Positions 7,800 through 16,621 of a stretch of 29,114 nucleotides of DNA are shown piece by piece. This stretch comes from a virus: IMG/VR virus record IMGVR_UViG_3300042351_000642, positions 1 to 29,114 of that record; one strand, 5' to 3'. Below the pieces are notes generated by a model, which was given only the letters and a program-made list of their open reading frames with translations, did not search any database and was not told the origin of the DNA. Every line of letters begins with the position of its first letter. Position 1 is the stretch's first letter. A program made the translations under genes and the position numbers.

Positions 7800-9386
7800 A
7801 TGGCAGCGAAGAACGTCGATATTAAGATCAACACAACTGCAAGCGGGACAGGCGCGAAGCAGACGGAAGATGGTCTAAAAAAAGTAGGCGAGGAGGCAGA
7901 AAAATCCAGTAAGAAAAGAATCTCTGCCGAAGAAAGAGCGGCACTAAAAGCCGAGCAAGCAGCACAAAAAGCTGCTGATGCAGCAGTTCGGGAGGAACAA
8001 CGAAAGACCGCAGCGACAGAAGCGGAAGCAGCGAAGCGAGTCAAAGCGGAACAAAAAGCTCAAGCGCAAGTAGAACAAGCTACAGCAAAATCAGCAAGTA
8101 GGCGCAGTCAGATGGCTGGGCAAGTTGGATTACAGGCTCAGGACATTGCGGTGCAGGCGCAGATGGGAACGAGCGCGGTCACGATCTTGGCACAGCAAGG
8201 CACGCAGATTGCCAGCATCTTCGGACCGCAGGGAGCCATTGTTGGCGCTCTCATCGGCGTCGGTGCAGTTGCGGCAAAAGTATTCTACGACATGGCTGTG
8301 GCTTCTGCGGTGACAGGCGAGGCGATGGAGGACATGAGCGACAAGCTCAAAGAAGCGTTTGACGATCAGGCGAAGAAATCAATCGAGGACTTCAACGCGC
8401 AGTTGCAAAATCAAACAAACATTGCGCAGTCATTGCGTGAAGTAGAAGTGGACTTGCTAGAAGCACGTTTAGACCGTCAAGAAGCTGACTCATCCATCAT
8501 TGCCTCACAATCAGCTCTGGAAGTGGCTGCTGTAAAATATCTCCAGACCATAGGGCAGACTGTGAACGCTGAAAAGCAACTGGCAGCAATCAGAAAATCA
8601 GAGGCAGAAGCACAAAAGGCTGCACAGATACAAGACATTGAGAATCAAGTGACAGTTGCGCGCGAGCGTTACAAGCAGTATTCAGATCAATATCAAGAAG
8701 TCCAAGGTCAGACCGATCAGGCACAAAAGCGACTTGCTGAACTTGAAAAAAGGCAGCAAGAACTCATGTCATCTTTGAATTTCAGCCGTAGAATGGACGC
8801 GCAAAGCCGAGACGCTGGAACGCTCGGACAAGATGAGACATCTGGCAAAACGAACGCTTTAACAGCGGAGATGGATGCGCTGAAAAAAGAAATAGGCGGC
8901 ATTTACAATATCATCAACAAAGCTCCTGAAAGACTCGCAGAGATCACAAATCAAGCGATTGTTTCAGCATCATCGCTGCAAAATCTAGTTGATGATTCGG
9001 CTTCACAGATTGCAAAGATCAACGAGAAATACAACCTGACGACAAAAGCGCAGGAACTCGGTGCGACGACAGAACTCATCACCAAGGGCGCGGCTGAAAT
9101 CGTCAAAGTCATCAGTGAATTCGATGCAGTGACACCTCTCCAGCAGCAGGCGAAGGCAGAAGCACTAGAAGCAGCAAGCGATGGAGTCATCACTGCACAA
9201 GAACAAATCAAGATTTCTGGCAATCTCAGAACTCTTATGAGTTCGCTCAAAACAGGGCAAGAAGGCAATCTGAAAACGCTACAAGATCTTTTGAAGCTCA
9301 ATGACACGATTGGAGTCAAGATGCAACAAATGTCGAATCAAATCAAAGGTCTAAAAGAAAAGATCAGTAACATCAAAATTTCATAA
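7800..9386 (+). CDS. Tail tape measure protein
   Basis: 528 residues. Sets tail length and is ejected with the DNA. Residues about 25-105 are an Ala/Glu/Lys coiled coil. Residues 107-155 hold the family motif GLQAQDIAVQAQMGTSA..ILAQQGTQIASIFGPQGA followed by a hydrophobic stretch (IVGALIGVGAVAAKVF, about 147-162). The rest is helical and Gln/Glu-rich (about 180-320, 360-528). At about 0.15 nm per residue, 528 residues predict a short tail near 80 nm. The stop overlaps the next start (TAATG). Identity is strong from motif, composition and position. Confidence 0.85.
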   Translation: MAAKNVDIKINTTASGTGAKQTEDGLKKVGEEAEKSSKKRISAEERAALKAEQAAQKAADAAVREEQRKTAATEAEAAKRVKAEQKAQAQVEQATAKSASRRSQMAGQVGLQAQDIAVQAQMGTSAVTILAQQGTQIASIFGPQGAIVGALIGVGAVAAKVFYDMAVASAVTGEAMEDMSDKLKEAFDDQAKKSIEDFNAQLQNQTNIAQSLREVEVDLLEARLDRQEADSSIIASQSALEVAAVKYLQTIGQTVNAEKQLAAIRKSEAEAQKAAQIQDIENQVTVARERYKQYSDQYQEVQGQTDQAQKRLAELEKRQQELMSSLNFSRRMDAQSRDAGTLGQDETSGKTNALTAEMDALKKEIGGIYNIINKAPERLAEITNQAIVSASSLQNLVDDSASQIAKINEKYNLTTKAQELGATTELITKGAAEIVKVISEFDAVTPLQQQAKAEALEAASDGVITAQEQIKISGNLRTLMSSLKTGQEGNLKTLQDLLKLNDTIGVKMQQMSNQIKGLKEKISNIKIS

Positions 9387-11365
9387 TGCCAGTCTGGACC
9401 ATAACAGGAGAAGCAGCAAAAGCTTGGGACACAACGTCCAAGACTCTGGCAGAGCGTGCAGTAGAAAACGCATCGCTCACGTTCCGCAGCGTCGGCACCG
9501 ATGAATTGGTGCTGAACATCTCACCAGAAAACATTGTTAGCTACACGGCGCCGACCTATGCGCAGAGGGTCGATCTTTTCCGCAACGGCACGCGGTTCTT
9601 CACGGGTTACGTCACAAATGTCCGAACGACATCGAACAACTCGATCACGGTCACGATCAGCAATGCCTGGTGGTTCATGGAACGGATCAACTACGTCACG
9701 AGCCAGACCGATGGATCTGGAGCAAGTGCGAATCGACTGACTGGAGTTTTCGGCAATGCAACAAGCGGGACGAATCTCACCACGGCGATACAGACCGCTA
9801 TTGATACGAGCGTTTCACTTGGCGTGCCGATGGCAAACATCACAGGAGGTAGCACGGTCGGGACGTATTTCGACATCCCGCGCGTCACGCTCAACCAGTC
9901 AACGTGCGCACAGGTTATCAGTGAGCTTGTAAGGCTCGTTCCTGACACGATGACCTATTTCGACTATACGAACTCGACTCCGACATTCAACGTCGTCAGG
10001 AGGGCAGCAGCGACCACTCGCACGCTCACGATCGGCACGTCACCCGTTGAGGATTTCGACGTCAACCCGATGATCGAACTGCAAGTATCGCAGGTGGTTC
10101 TACCATACGTCACACGAGACACAAACGGATTGACGAGCTACCAGACGCAATCGTCAGGCACAGCGGCAACGGGCAAGATCCAAGTGCTGACAATCAGCGG
10201 TCCAGAACTCGACACCTTCCTGCCGAGCGAGTATTTCGATTCTGCCACGCTGACAGGATTCCCGCTCGCTACGCAGTTCGAGGATTTCGTTTTATCGTCA
10301 TCGCAATTCGCTGGAGCGGTGGCAAACGGGCTTCGATTTACTAACATCAACATTCAACAGGGGCAGCGGCAATACAGCGGCTACAATTCAGGAAAGGGAC
10401 CAACTACTGGCACTTTCAGTCCGAACGTTCGATCTGTTCAATACACACAGCCAGCGGCATCTATTACCGACGACACGGGACAGCCTGCTTCACTTGGCTC
10501 ACAGTTGATCCTCTCCGACAACTTGCCAGAATGGGCAATTACGGCACACAATCTCAAGCCTATCGTTATCTCTGGACAATGGATTTACGAATGGAAAGAT
10601 CAAGTGTTTGATTTCGGAGATGGGTATGAGCAGAATGAATCATTGCCTCAATGGCTACCTTCATTAACTCGCGAACAAAAGGATTCATATTGGGATGGCG
10701 ATTTCCACTACATTCTGATCGGTGGCGAATACACCGTGCAAGGCTACACGACCAGCAGCTCGACGCTTCCTCACATGTATGGAACCACGCAAACTGGCAC
10801 GACCACGGGAACCTTGATCCTTGCATCGACAGCAAGCTCGATTAACGGCTTTTACACCGGCATGAGAATCGCCTACATGCAGAAGCCAGGGTCAGGAGGA
10901 CCAGACGGAGTAAATGACGTTTGGTATATCGCGACGATCACCGGTTACAACGGCACGACAAAGGCAGCGACATATACGACCTCAACAGGACCAGCGACAA
11001 GATCGGGCTTTCCGTATCGTATTCTCGGCACGAAGGTGTTTGCTCCCGCAGACTACTCTTTCATTTCTCCACCGGCGAACCTCGCGGCAAACTTGCTCAC
11101 AACGATGAATTTTATCCCCTACGAAGGCAGCGTGCGGATCACAGAACAGACGGCAGGCGGCACACGATACCGTGGATGCAAAGTCAACCTTGACAACACA
11201 CGCAGCGAGCTTGCCAGTATGGGAGCCATGGTCGCAGAGGAAACGCTCGACCTCAAGAACGGCACAACAGATTTGACGCTTGGCACTCCACCGAGGCTCG
11301 ACTACCGCAGCTTTACTGACAAAATCCGCAGGACTTCACAAGACAACATCGTTTTCAATCCATGA
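9386..11365 (+). CDS. Baseplate hub / tail-tip protein
   Basis: 659 residues directly after the tape measure. The N-terminal half (VDLFRNGTRFFTGYVTNVRTT, then ITVTISNAWWFMERI, then a helix with CAQVISELVRLVPDTMTYFDY) resembles the gpD/gp27-like hub fold of tail-tip proteins. The C-terminal region NFIPYEGSVRITEQ, then LGTPPRLDYRSFTDKI and RRTSQDNIV, is the end I associate with this type of phage hub. It forms the ring closing the tube and carries fibres. No hydrolase motif was recognised. There is no separate Dit gene before it, so this protein may combine Dit- and Tal-like roles. ATGA-coupled to the next gene. Confidence 0.65.
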   Translation: MPVWTITGEAAKAWDTTSKTLAERAVENASLTFRSVGTDELVLNISPENIVSYTAPTYAQRVDLFRNGTRFFTGYVTNVRTTSNNSITVTISNAWWFMERINYVTSQTDGSGASANRLTGVFGNATSGTNLTTAIQTAIDTSVSLGVPMANITGGSTVGTYFDIPRVTLNQSTCAQVISELVRLVPDTMTYFDYTNSTPTFNVVRRAAATTRTLTIGTSPVEDFDVNPMIELQVSQVVLPYVTRDTNGLTSYQTQSSGTAATGKIQVLTISGPELDTFLPSEYFDSATLTGFPLATQFEDFVLSSSQFAGAVANGLRFTNINIQQGQRQYSGYNSGKGPTTGTFSPNVRSVQYTQPAASITDDTGQPASLGSQLILSDNLPEWAITAHNLKPIVISGQWIYEWKDQVFDFGDGYEQNESLPQWLPSLTREQKDSYWDGDFHYILIGGEYTVQGYTTSSSTLPHMYGTTQTGTTTGTLILASTASSINGFYTGMRIAYMQKPGSGGPDGVNDVWYIATITGYNGTTKAATYTTSTGPATRSGFPYRILGTKVFAPADYSFISPPANLAANLLTTMNFIPYEGSVRITEQTAGGTRYRGCKVNLDNTRSELASMGAMVAEETLDLKNGTTDLTLGTPPRLDYRSFTDKIRRTSQDNIVFNP

Positions 11366-12300
11366 CACAATTTCTTTGCACAGTTGATTCGAACGGAAAC
11401 ATTCTCTGTAATGGCGGCTATGTCGTGGATCTCAAAGCGGCGACAAGCGGAATCTACATCGTGGGCGGAACTCCGACGTCATTACTGACAGCAACCGAGG
11501 ACTTGCGAACAAGCACGAGCGCTGCGCCGATCTTCCTCGGAGGCGGTGGTGGCAATGTCAAATCTTCTGGCACGATCACCGCTACGCTATCCCCAGTCGG
11601 CTGGTTCGGACAAACGGATACCGACGAATGGACCGATTCAGTGGGTAACAAAGTCGTTGCAGATTTCGGAGCAGGCACAGCGGAAATCGTTGACCCGACA
11701 AACACAGCAATCGCTACGTTCTCAGGCTCATTCACTTTCGCGCCGGTCGGCACCTTTACCGCTACAACGTTCGGAGAGGACACATACAACGGAGGCACGG
11801 CATTCACCCTCGACATCAGCTACGACGGCACGAGACGCACCAGCACGGCGAATGTGCTAGTATCGAGAGGCACAGCGCAGGGCGGCGAATATCCGCTGAC
11901 TGGATTTCGCGAATGGGCGAACACAACATGGCTTCTGACCACTAACTCAGACGGCACCGCGCAGATCAATGACGGCACCGATGACGTTGCGACACGATCC
12001 GCTGATTACTCACCCGATTCACCAAGTGGGACATACACATCGACCGCTTACGGTGAGACGACATACGGCGACTCACAGCCATTCAACATGGCGGTCACGC
12101 TCTCACCGGCATTCCCGAAACTTGGATACGTCTATGTCGAGATCGAGAAATCAGGATCGAACTTTACGGCGGTGACTGGTCCGTTCTTTTCGACTTCTCT
12201 ACCTGCTAATAGTTCGACTCTCGAATACGTGCCGATTGCATACAGTGACGGCAGCGGCTTACTAATTCAGATTCACGAAGGCTCAATCTTATGGCGCTAA
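11362..12300 (+). CDS. Tail-tip/receptor-interaction candidate with internal duplication
   Basis: 312 residues, unrecognised. The N-terminal 60 residues (FLCTVDSNGNILCNGGYVV) look like a structural beta cap. After a GGGGG linker (60-64) comes a beta-rich part with two degenerate copies of one unit: GTFTATTFGEDTYNGGTAF (130-148) and GTYTSTAYGETTYGDSQPF (223-241), 93 residues apart. The Thr/Gly/Asp-rich composition and location between hub and fibre suggest a virion surface protein of the tail tip. Its last 10 bases overlap the glycosyltransferase gene, so the two are co-translated. Confidence 0.45.
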   Translation: MTQFLCTVDSNGNILCNGGYVVDLKAATSGIYIVGGTPTSLLTATEDLRTSTSAAPIFLGGGGGNVKSSGTITATLSPVGWFGQTDTDEWTDSVGNKVVADFGAGTAEIVDPTNTAIATFSGSFTFAPVGTFTATTFGEDTYNGGTAFTLDISYDGTRRTSTANVLVSRGTAQGGEYPLTGFREWANTTWLLTTNSDGTAQINDGTDDVATRSADYSPDSPSGTYTSTAYGETTYGDSQPFNMAVTLSPAFPKLGYVYVEIEKSGSNFTAVTGPFFSTSLPANSSTLEYVPIAYSDGSGLLIQIHEGSILWR

Positions 12301-12998
12301 TTCCAGCTTGCATTTTCACCTACTCAGCAGATTCGCTTCCTTTGCGCGAGTGCGTCCGAGGAGCGAAAATCGCAGGACTTCTGCCAGTCGTGATCGACGA
12401 CGCAAAGCACCCGATGGGACATGCCGTCTGGTCATGGGTGGAATCACAAGGCGGCTTGTATTTCCAGAGTGACTTCAATCGCAGGGGCAATCTCAACGGC
12501 ACAGAATGCGCAGCAGGCATCGCAAAATGCTTGTATGAGGCAATGAGGCTCACGCACACGGCGCAGGCATTCAAGCTCGACAGTGACACGATCATTCAGC
12601 GAGTGGACAGCTTCCAAGGCATCAGCACGGGCGTATGCTCAAGCACGATGAACCGGCGCGAAGCTTTCGGCTGTTGCTATTCTCTGACCCGTGATGCAGC
12701 TCGCCGGGTTCGTGATGATCTAGTGGCGATGAATGATCCACACGGACCAGAGGACGTTCTCATCTGGAAATCAATCAAACGTTTGAACATCCGGCATAAG
12801 CTGCACGACTTCAACCCGAGCGGCGGCGCTTTTTCCGCAGTGCCGAAAACATTCGATCCAGTGGACTGTGCGAGGTTCGATGTTCTGACCTTTGGTAATC
12901 CACCATCAGACGGCTGGAAGGATCGAGCGCTTGAAATTACGCTCGCAATGCGGAGATTGAACGACTTCAACTTTAGGCTTGCAAATTCTCAGAAATAA
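12291..12998 (+). CDS. Predicted GT-A type glycosyltransferase in the tail cluster
   Basis: 235 residues. IPACIFTYSADSLPLRECVRG starts like a Rossmann-type GT-A fold. FKLDSDTII places a DxD metal/nucleotide-sugar motif at residues 97-99. GCCYSLTRDAARRV and PHGPEDVLIWKS (Glu/Asp at 154-155) fit the acceptor/catalytic part of GT-A enzymes such as the GT25 style 'Y.LS..AA..' and 'ED' motifs. It would transfer a sugar from an activated donor in the cytoplasm. It overlaps the preceding tail gene by 10 bases and is followed by baseplate and fibre genes, so a virion protein is the natural acceptor candidate. No signal peptide. Fold is fairly likely; substrate unknown. Confidence 0.55.
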   Translation: MALIPACIFTYSADSLPLRECVRGAKIAGLLPVVIDDAKHPMGHAVWSWVESQGGLYFQSDFNRRGNLNGTECAAGIAKCLYEAMRLTHTAQAFKLDSDTIIQRVDSFQGISTGVCSSTMNRREAFGCCYSLTRDAARRVRDDLVAMNDPHGPEDVLIWKSIKRLNIRHKLHDFNPSGGAFSAVPKTFDPVDCARFDVLTFGNPPSDGWKDRALEITLAMRRLNDFNFRLANSQK

Positions 12999-13017
12999 AA
13001 TATAACCCGTCAAAGTC

Positions 13018-13335
13018 ATGTTGCCAATTTACGAAGTATATAAAGGGGAGAACATCTCCATGAGCTTTACCGCTACGCTTGATGGCGCACCTTACAACTT
13101 GACGGGAAAAACCGTGCAGGGAGTCATGCGGTCATCGGTCAATGGTGAAGTGATTCTCAATCTTTCACCGACGATACCGATACCGGCGAACGGAGTGGTT
13201 CTCATCAACGTTTCAACATCCAGCATACCGGCAGGAATTTACGGCGCAGACGTGCAAATCTCGACTAGCACGGTGCCAGTCGTGATTCACCAGTGGACGC
13301 AAAAAATCAGACCAAAATACACCCCGAATTTATGA
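13018..13335 (+). CDS. Small baseplate protein, BppU-N-terminus-like
   Basis: 105 residues, single beta-sandwich. PIYEVYKGENISMSFTATL, then YNLTGKTVQGVMRSS, a short 'PANGVVLINVS' strand and IPAGIYGADVQIS follow the pattern of the N-terminal domain of upper baseplate proteins that attach fibres to the tail tip. The stop overlaps the fibre gene by ATGA, so adaptor and fibre are translationally linked. Leader CCGTCAAAGTC, no Shine-Dalgarno. Confidence 0.55.
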   Translation: MLPIYEVYKGENISMSFTATLDGAPYNLTGKTVQGVMRSSVNGEVILNLSPTIPIPANGVVLINVSTSSIPAGIYGADVQISTSTVPVVIHQWTQKIRPKYTPNL

Positions 13336-15431
13336 GCTTTGACAAAGTAGAAGTCCGCGTGTTCAGCGGTCCGGATCAGGTGCAAGTCGGCAGCAATACC
13401 GAGCCTGATCTCATCGTAATGAACATCGGACCGAAAGGCGATGCAGGAACATCAGCAACAGTAGCAGTCGGCACGACAACGACTGGCAACGCAGGGACAA
13501 ATGCAAGCGTTACAAACAGCGGCACGACTAGCGCGGCGGTGTTTAACTTCACGATCCCAAGGGGCGACACAGGCGCAGCAGGTGCTAGCGGTGGATCATC
13601 GACGGCTTGGAGATACCGAGCAAAAACCAATGCGACCAGCGGTTATCCTACCAACGGTCACTTGCTCTGGAACAACGCTACGCAAACTAGCGCAACGGAA
13701 ATTCTCGTTTCGCACCTCGACGATGAAGGAACTGACGTTGAGCTTTTGCTTTCGTTCTTTGCACAAGATCAAAAAATCTTCATTCAAAATCGTGATGACA
13801 GCTCGCAGAATCAAGTCTGGGAAATTAGCGGAACGCCAACGGTAACGGGTGCCAACACATCGACGGCATACTACACTTTTCCTGTGACTTTGGTATCATC
13901 GGCAGGGGCAGCATTTACAAACAACCACTCGATACTTTTTGGATCAATCGCAGCGTCTGTTAATGCAGTGACAAGCGCAACCACATCGGATGGCACGGCA
14001 AATTTATCAATTGCCGACTTGGAAGTAGTAGGCGGCGAGATTTACACAGACGGTGATTATTCACAAATTTACACGCAGGGGACAGATGCGCATATTTTTA
14101 CGCTTGGATCGGGGGCTGAAATTTTTACCGAAGGCGAACTAGCTCAAATTTACACTACTGGAGCATCAGCGCAAATTTACACAGCAGGAGCGGGAGCGAC
14201 AATTGGCACGCAAGGAGCAAATGCAACGATCTACACTCAAGGCGCAAACGCTACAATTTCAACCGCAGGTTCAGCGGCTCACATCCAGACATCGCACGCA
14301 AGCGCAGCAGTAAAAAGCACCAACTTTGCAGCAGTTGAAAGCGGCGGCGCATCGCTTGTCGATGGCAGTATGCAACCTTGCCTCACTTGGAGTGCAGGAG
14401 GGCGTAACTTAACCATACCAAGCGGGACAGCGACCACCTTTAACACCACAAGCTACACCTACGGCACAGGGTCAGCGGCAGCGCATCGCACGGCATTAGG
14501 GCTTACAACGCTCGCCACGACAACACCAGCAGCAAACGTAGCAAACTTCCTTGAGTTCCCGACCAGCGCAAACCTAGCATCGGCACTCACCGACGAAAAC
14601 GGAACAGGCGGCGGCTTTGTTCGAGCCGAGGGCGCGACTTTGACAACGCCAACTTTCACCGGATCAGCAGCAAGGGCGAACGGACAAAATGCCGTGCCAG
14701 CGACCGATGATGAAATAATCGTGCGCCAAAGGTCAGCAAAAGAATCGTTTTATTCTATCGGAACCGTTAGGAATATCGTTTACCCGCCCTCATTTGGTAC
14801 GAGTGGCACAGGTTCCGCAACCGCAATTACAGATGCGGGCAGCAGGCTTTTCTCACTAAACAGCGGCACGGCAAATAGCGGATGGGCAAGAGCTACATTG
14901 GCACGCGGAGTAAGTGCTGCACCAAACATAACAGGGACTGGAATTAACTACAACAAAAAACTAGGAATTTCAATCGCATTTACCACTGCCAAATCCAATT
15001 TTACTAACACTGGAAACGTTACTCGAATTGTTTTTGGAACAAACCAGACAGCAACCGCTGACGGAGTTGATCCACTTTCTGGTTTAGGTTTCGGCATTGA
15101 GTTTAAAGCCAACGGATCATCGCACGACATAAGAGTTTTTGGACATAACGGATCAAGTATAAATTATTCGGCATGGGTAAATTCTGGGTGTCCGAACTCA
15201 GTTGCATCCGGCGTACATACTCTTGGTGTCGAGTCAGATGGGGCTGGTAACATTTTTGGTTTTTTCGCGGTCAATAGCAGTCGAACACTTGTCACCGTTA
15301 CGGGAACAGGAGGGCCGACTGGAACTGGCACATCCGCAAACAGCTATGTTGACGTTCAATCCAGTAACAGCGCATCATCAACCACGAGTCAATTTGTCAT
15401 TGGATTTGACGCTAAAATTTACGTAGAATAA
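13332..15431 (+). CDS. Long tail fibre with collagen-like and solenoid repeats
   Basis: 699 residues from the ATGA-coupled start at 13332; an in-frame ATG at 13293 lies inside the previous gene and is rejected. Order: N-terminal attachment (1-32); collagen-type GPKGDAGTS (33-41) and IPRGDTGAAGASG (75-87) around a Thr-rich fibre linker; a beta domain (92-210, with HLDDEGTDVELLL and FIQNRDDSSQNQVWEISG) common in fibres of environmental phages; eleven 9-residue repeats (236-334); a spacer with LGLTTLATTTPAANVANFL; a C-terminal beta-sandwich head (about 490-699), probably the receptor-binding tip. No intramolecular chaperone motif was recognised. Confidence 0.8.
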   Translation: MSFDKVEVRVFSGPDQVQVGSNTEPDLIVMNIGPKGDAGTSATVAVGTTTTGNAGTNASVTNSGTTSAAVFNFTIPRGDTGAAGASGGSSTAWRYRAKTNATSGYPTNGHLLWNNATQTSATEILVSHLDDEGTDVELLLSFFAQDQKIFIQNRDDSSQNQVWEISGTPTVTGANTSTAYYTFPVTLVSSAGAAFTNNHSILFGSIAASVNAVTSATTSDGTANLSIADLEVVGGEIYTDGDYSQIYTQGTDAHIFTLGSGAEIFTEGELAQIYTTGASAQIYTAGAGATIGTQGANATIYTQGANATISTAGSAAHIQTSHASAAVKSTNFAAVESGGASLVDGSMQPCLTWSAGGRNLTIPSGTATTFNTTSYTYGTGSAAAHRTALGLTTLATTTPAANVANFLEFPTSANLASALTDENGTGGGFVRAEGATLTTPTFTGSAARANGQNAVPATDDEIIVRQRSAKESFYSIGTVRNIVYPPSFGTSGTGSATAITDAGSRLFSLNSGTANSGWARATLARGVSAAPNITGTGINYNKKLGISIAFTTAKSNFTNTGNVTRIVFGTNQTATADGVDPLSGLGFGIEFKANGSSHDIRVFGHNGSSINYSAWVNSGCPNSVASGVHTLGVESDGAGNIFGFFAVNSSRTLVTVTGTGGPTGTGTSANSYVDVQSSNSASSTTSQFVIGFDAKIYVE
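14037..14333 (+). repeat. Eleven 27-bp coding repeats (9-residue solenoid units)
   Basis: Inside the fibre gene, 297 bases equal 11 units of 27. The protein unit is x-I-x-T-x-G-x-x-A, for example QIYTQGTDA, EIFTEGELA, QIYTTGASA and TIYTQGANA; the last two units are degenerate. The first eight units keep Ile, Thr and Gly almost without exception. DNA copies are diverged, so the repeat is old and under protein-level selection. Confidence 0.85.
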
Positions 15432-15436
15432 AAATC

Positions 15437-15820
15437 ATGTCCCTACTCCAAACACTTCCGATCAATTATCAAAACGCTGCCATAGAGCAACAAACGCTCA
15501 AAGGCATCGTGCATCTCGCCACCGTGCTAACGGAATCATACGACCGTTTCTGGAACTTGAAGCCAGAGGTCAATGAGCTGCTAGGCTTTGTCGGTCGCAC
15601 GCCTGAAGCGATTGTTTCCGACTTGAACGCAGACTATGCACTTGCCAACGAACGCAACACCAAGCACTACATGATGGCAACAACCGTTAATGAGTGGCTC
15701 GCAGATGCAGGTCATGCACTACGCGTCCCGATTGCAATGCCAGAGGGTTACAGCAACGATGGCAAAGCGTTTTCATACAATCCACTAGTTATCATCATCG
15801 AGGAATCCATCGAACCATGA
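15437..15820 (+). CDS. Unknown protein after the fibre gene
   Basis: 127 residues, not recognised. N-terminal helices (QTLKGIVHLATVLTESYDRFW), a middle segment ELLGFVGRTPEAIVSDLNADYAL, and a short beta C terminus (YNPLVIIIEES). No membrane segment or metal motif. Located between fibre and lysis genes; fibre chaperone or minor tail component are possibilities, without direct evidence. Leader AATAAAAATC before ATG. ATGA-coupled to the membrane-protein gene that follows. Confidence 0.55.
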   Translation: MSLLQTLPINYQNAAIEQQTLKGIVHLATVLTESYDRFWNLKPEVNELLGFVGRTPEAIVSDLNADYALANERNTKHYMMATTVNEWLADAGHALRVPIAMPEGYSNDGKAFSYNPLVIIIEESIEP

Positions 15821-16023
15821 ATGAAGCAAATTTCACGATCCCAATCGGCTGGGCATTGACGGGTTTTCTCTCGCTCTGCGGCATCGTGGGCGCGCTTGGG
15901 AAGCTGATTTACTCATTGCTCATGTATCGCATACAGGCACTTGAAAAAGACGTTACACGATTGAGCGGCGGATGCGGAGCGCATGGGTGCTTTTGGAGAA
16001 AAATTCAATCACCTGACAAATGA
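15817..16023 (+). CDS. One-helix membrane protein, holin candidate
   Basis: 68 residues, start at the ATGA overlap. One strong transmembrane helix at about 8-31 (IPIGWALTGFLSLCGIVGAL and following), then RIQALEKDVTRLSGG with heptad character and a short Cys/basic tail (CGAHGCFWRK). Size, single helix and charged tail fit a small holin, which opens the inner membrane at lysis; a spanin-like or accessory role is also possible. Neighbours are a DUF1353-like gene and the candidate endolysin. Confidence 0.5.
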   Translation: MNEANFTIPIGWALTGFLSLCGIVGALGKLIYSLLMYRIQALEKDVTRLSGGCGAHGCFWRKIQSPDK

Positions 16024-16478
16024 TTAAGCTCGGCACAGACTACGCACGCACGACTGACAGCAATGTCTATCGCTTTGTGACGCGCAGGATCATCGCCACG
16101 CCGCTCCCGTTCTTCCATCGCAACGCGGCGTTCTGCGATGGCTCTGGTCGAGTCTGGGCAACGATCGAGGAGGGCATTCTCTATGTCTCACAAGGCTACG
16201 CTTGGAACGGGTGCAGTCCTAAGCGCAAGGTGCTAGGTGTGTGGCTAGGCACTCCAGATCATTCCACCAACGTCCACGCATCGCTAGTTCACGATGTGCT
16301 TTTCCAGTTCTCGGCGACGAAACATTTCAAGCTGACTTTCGAGCAGGTCAACGGGCTTTTCCGCTCGATCATGCGCAAGGATCGCTTTCCGCTTTCTGAG
16401 CCATATTATCAAGCGGTGATGGGATTCGGCTTGGATTTTTGGCAGAAGGACAAAAGCGTGCATTCAAAAGCATTATGA
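16020..16478 (+). CDS. DUF1353-like phage protein
   Basis: 152 residues, ATGA-coupled on both sides. ILYVSQGYAWNGCSPK (about 56-71), LGTPDHSTNVHASLVHDVLFQF (about 79-100) and PYYQAVMGFGLDFW match the DUF1353 pattern 'G...DG.S.P...A..vHD.LY'. The conserved His-Asp pair suggests a metal site, but biochemical function is unknown. The family often lies near phage lysis or tail genes, as here. Confidence is for the family, not for a role. Confidence 0.6.
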   Translation: MIKLGTDYARTTDSNVYRFVTRRIIATPLPFFHRNAAFCDGSGRVWATIEEGILYVSQGYAWNGCSPKRKVLGVWLGTPDHSTNVHASLVHDVLFQFSATKHFKLTFEQVNGLFRSIMRKDRFPLSEPYYQAVMGFGLDFWQKDKSVHSKAL

Positions 16479-16621
16479 GCAAAGAAGAAATCAACGCGTT
16501 GATTGCAAAACTAAGAACGGCAGTTGCTCACATGCCATCACATCAGCGCGAGCGCGAGCAGGGAAAATTACTGATTGAATCATTGCAAGCATTGATTGAA
16601 CTAACAGAAACGAAACCATGA
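16475..16621 (+). CDS. 48-residue unknown helical protein
   Basis: Starts at the ATGA overlap with the previous gene and ends in an ATGA overlap with the next. Amphipathic helix (MSKEEINALIAKLRTAVAHM) then KLLIESLQALIELTETKP. No membrane segment. Possibly an antiholin or regulator of the lysis block by position, but nothing in the sequence proves this. Confidence 0.5.
   Translation: MSKEEINALIAKLRTAVAHMPSHQREREQGKLLIESLQALIELTETKP

Noticed and set aside
14037-14333. 27-bp repeats considered as a CRISPR array
   Set aside because: Units are contiguous, in frame and diverged, with no spacers; they code for fibre repeats.
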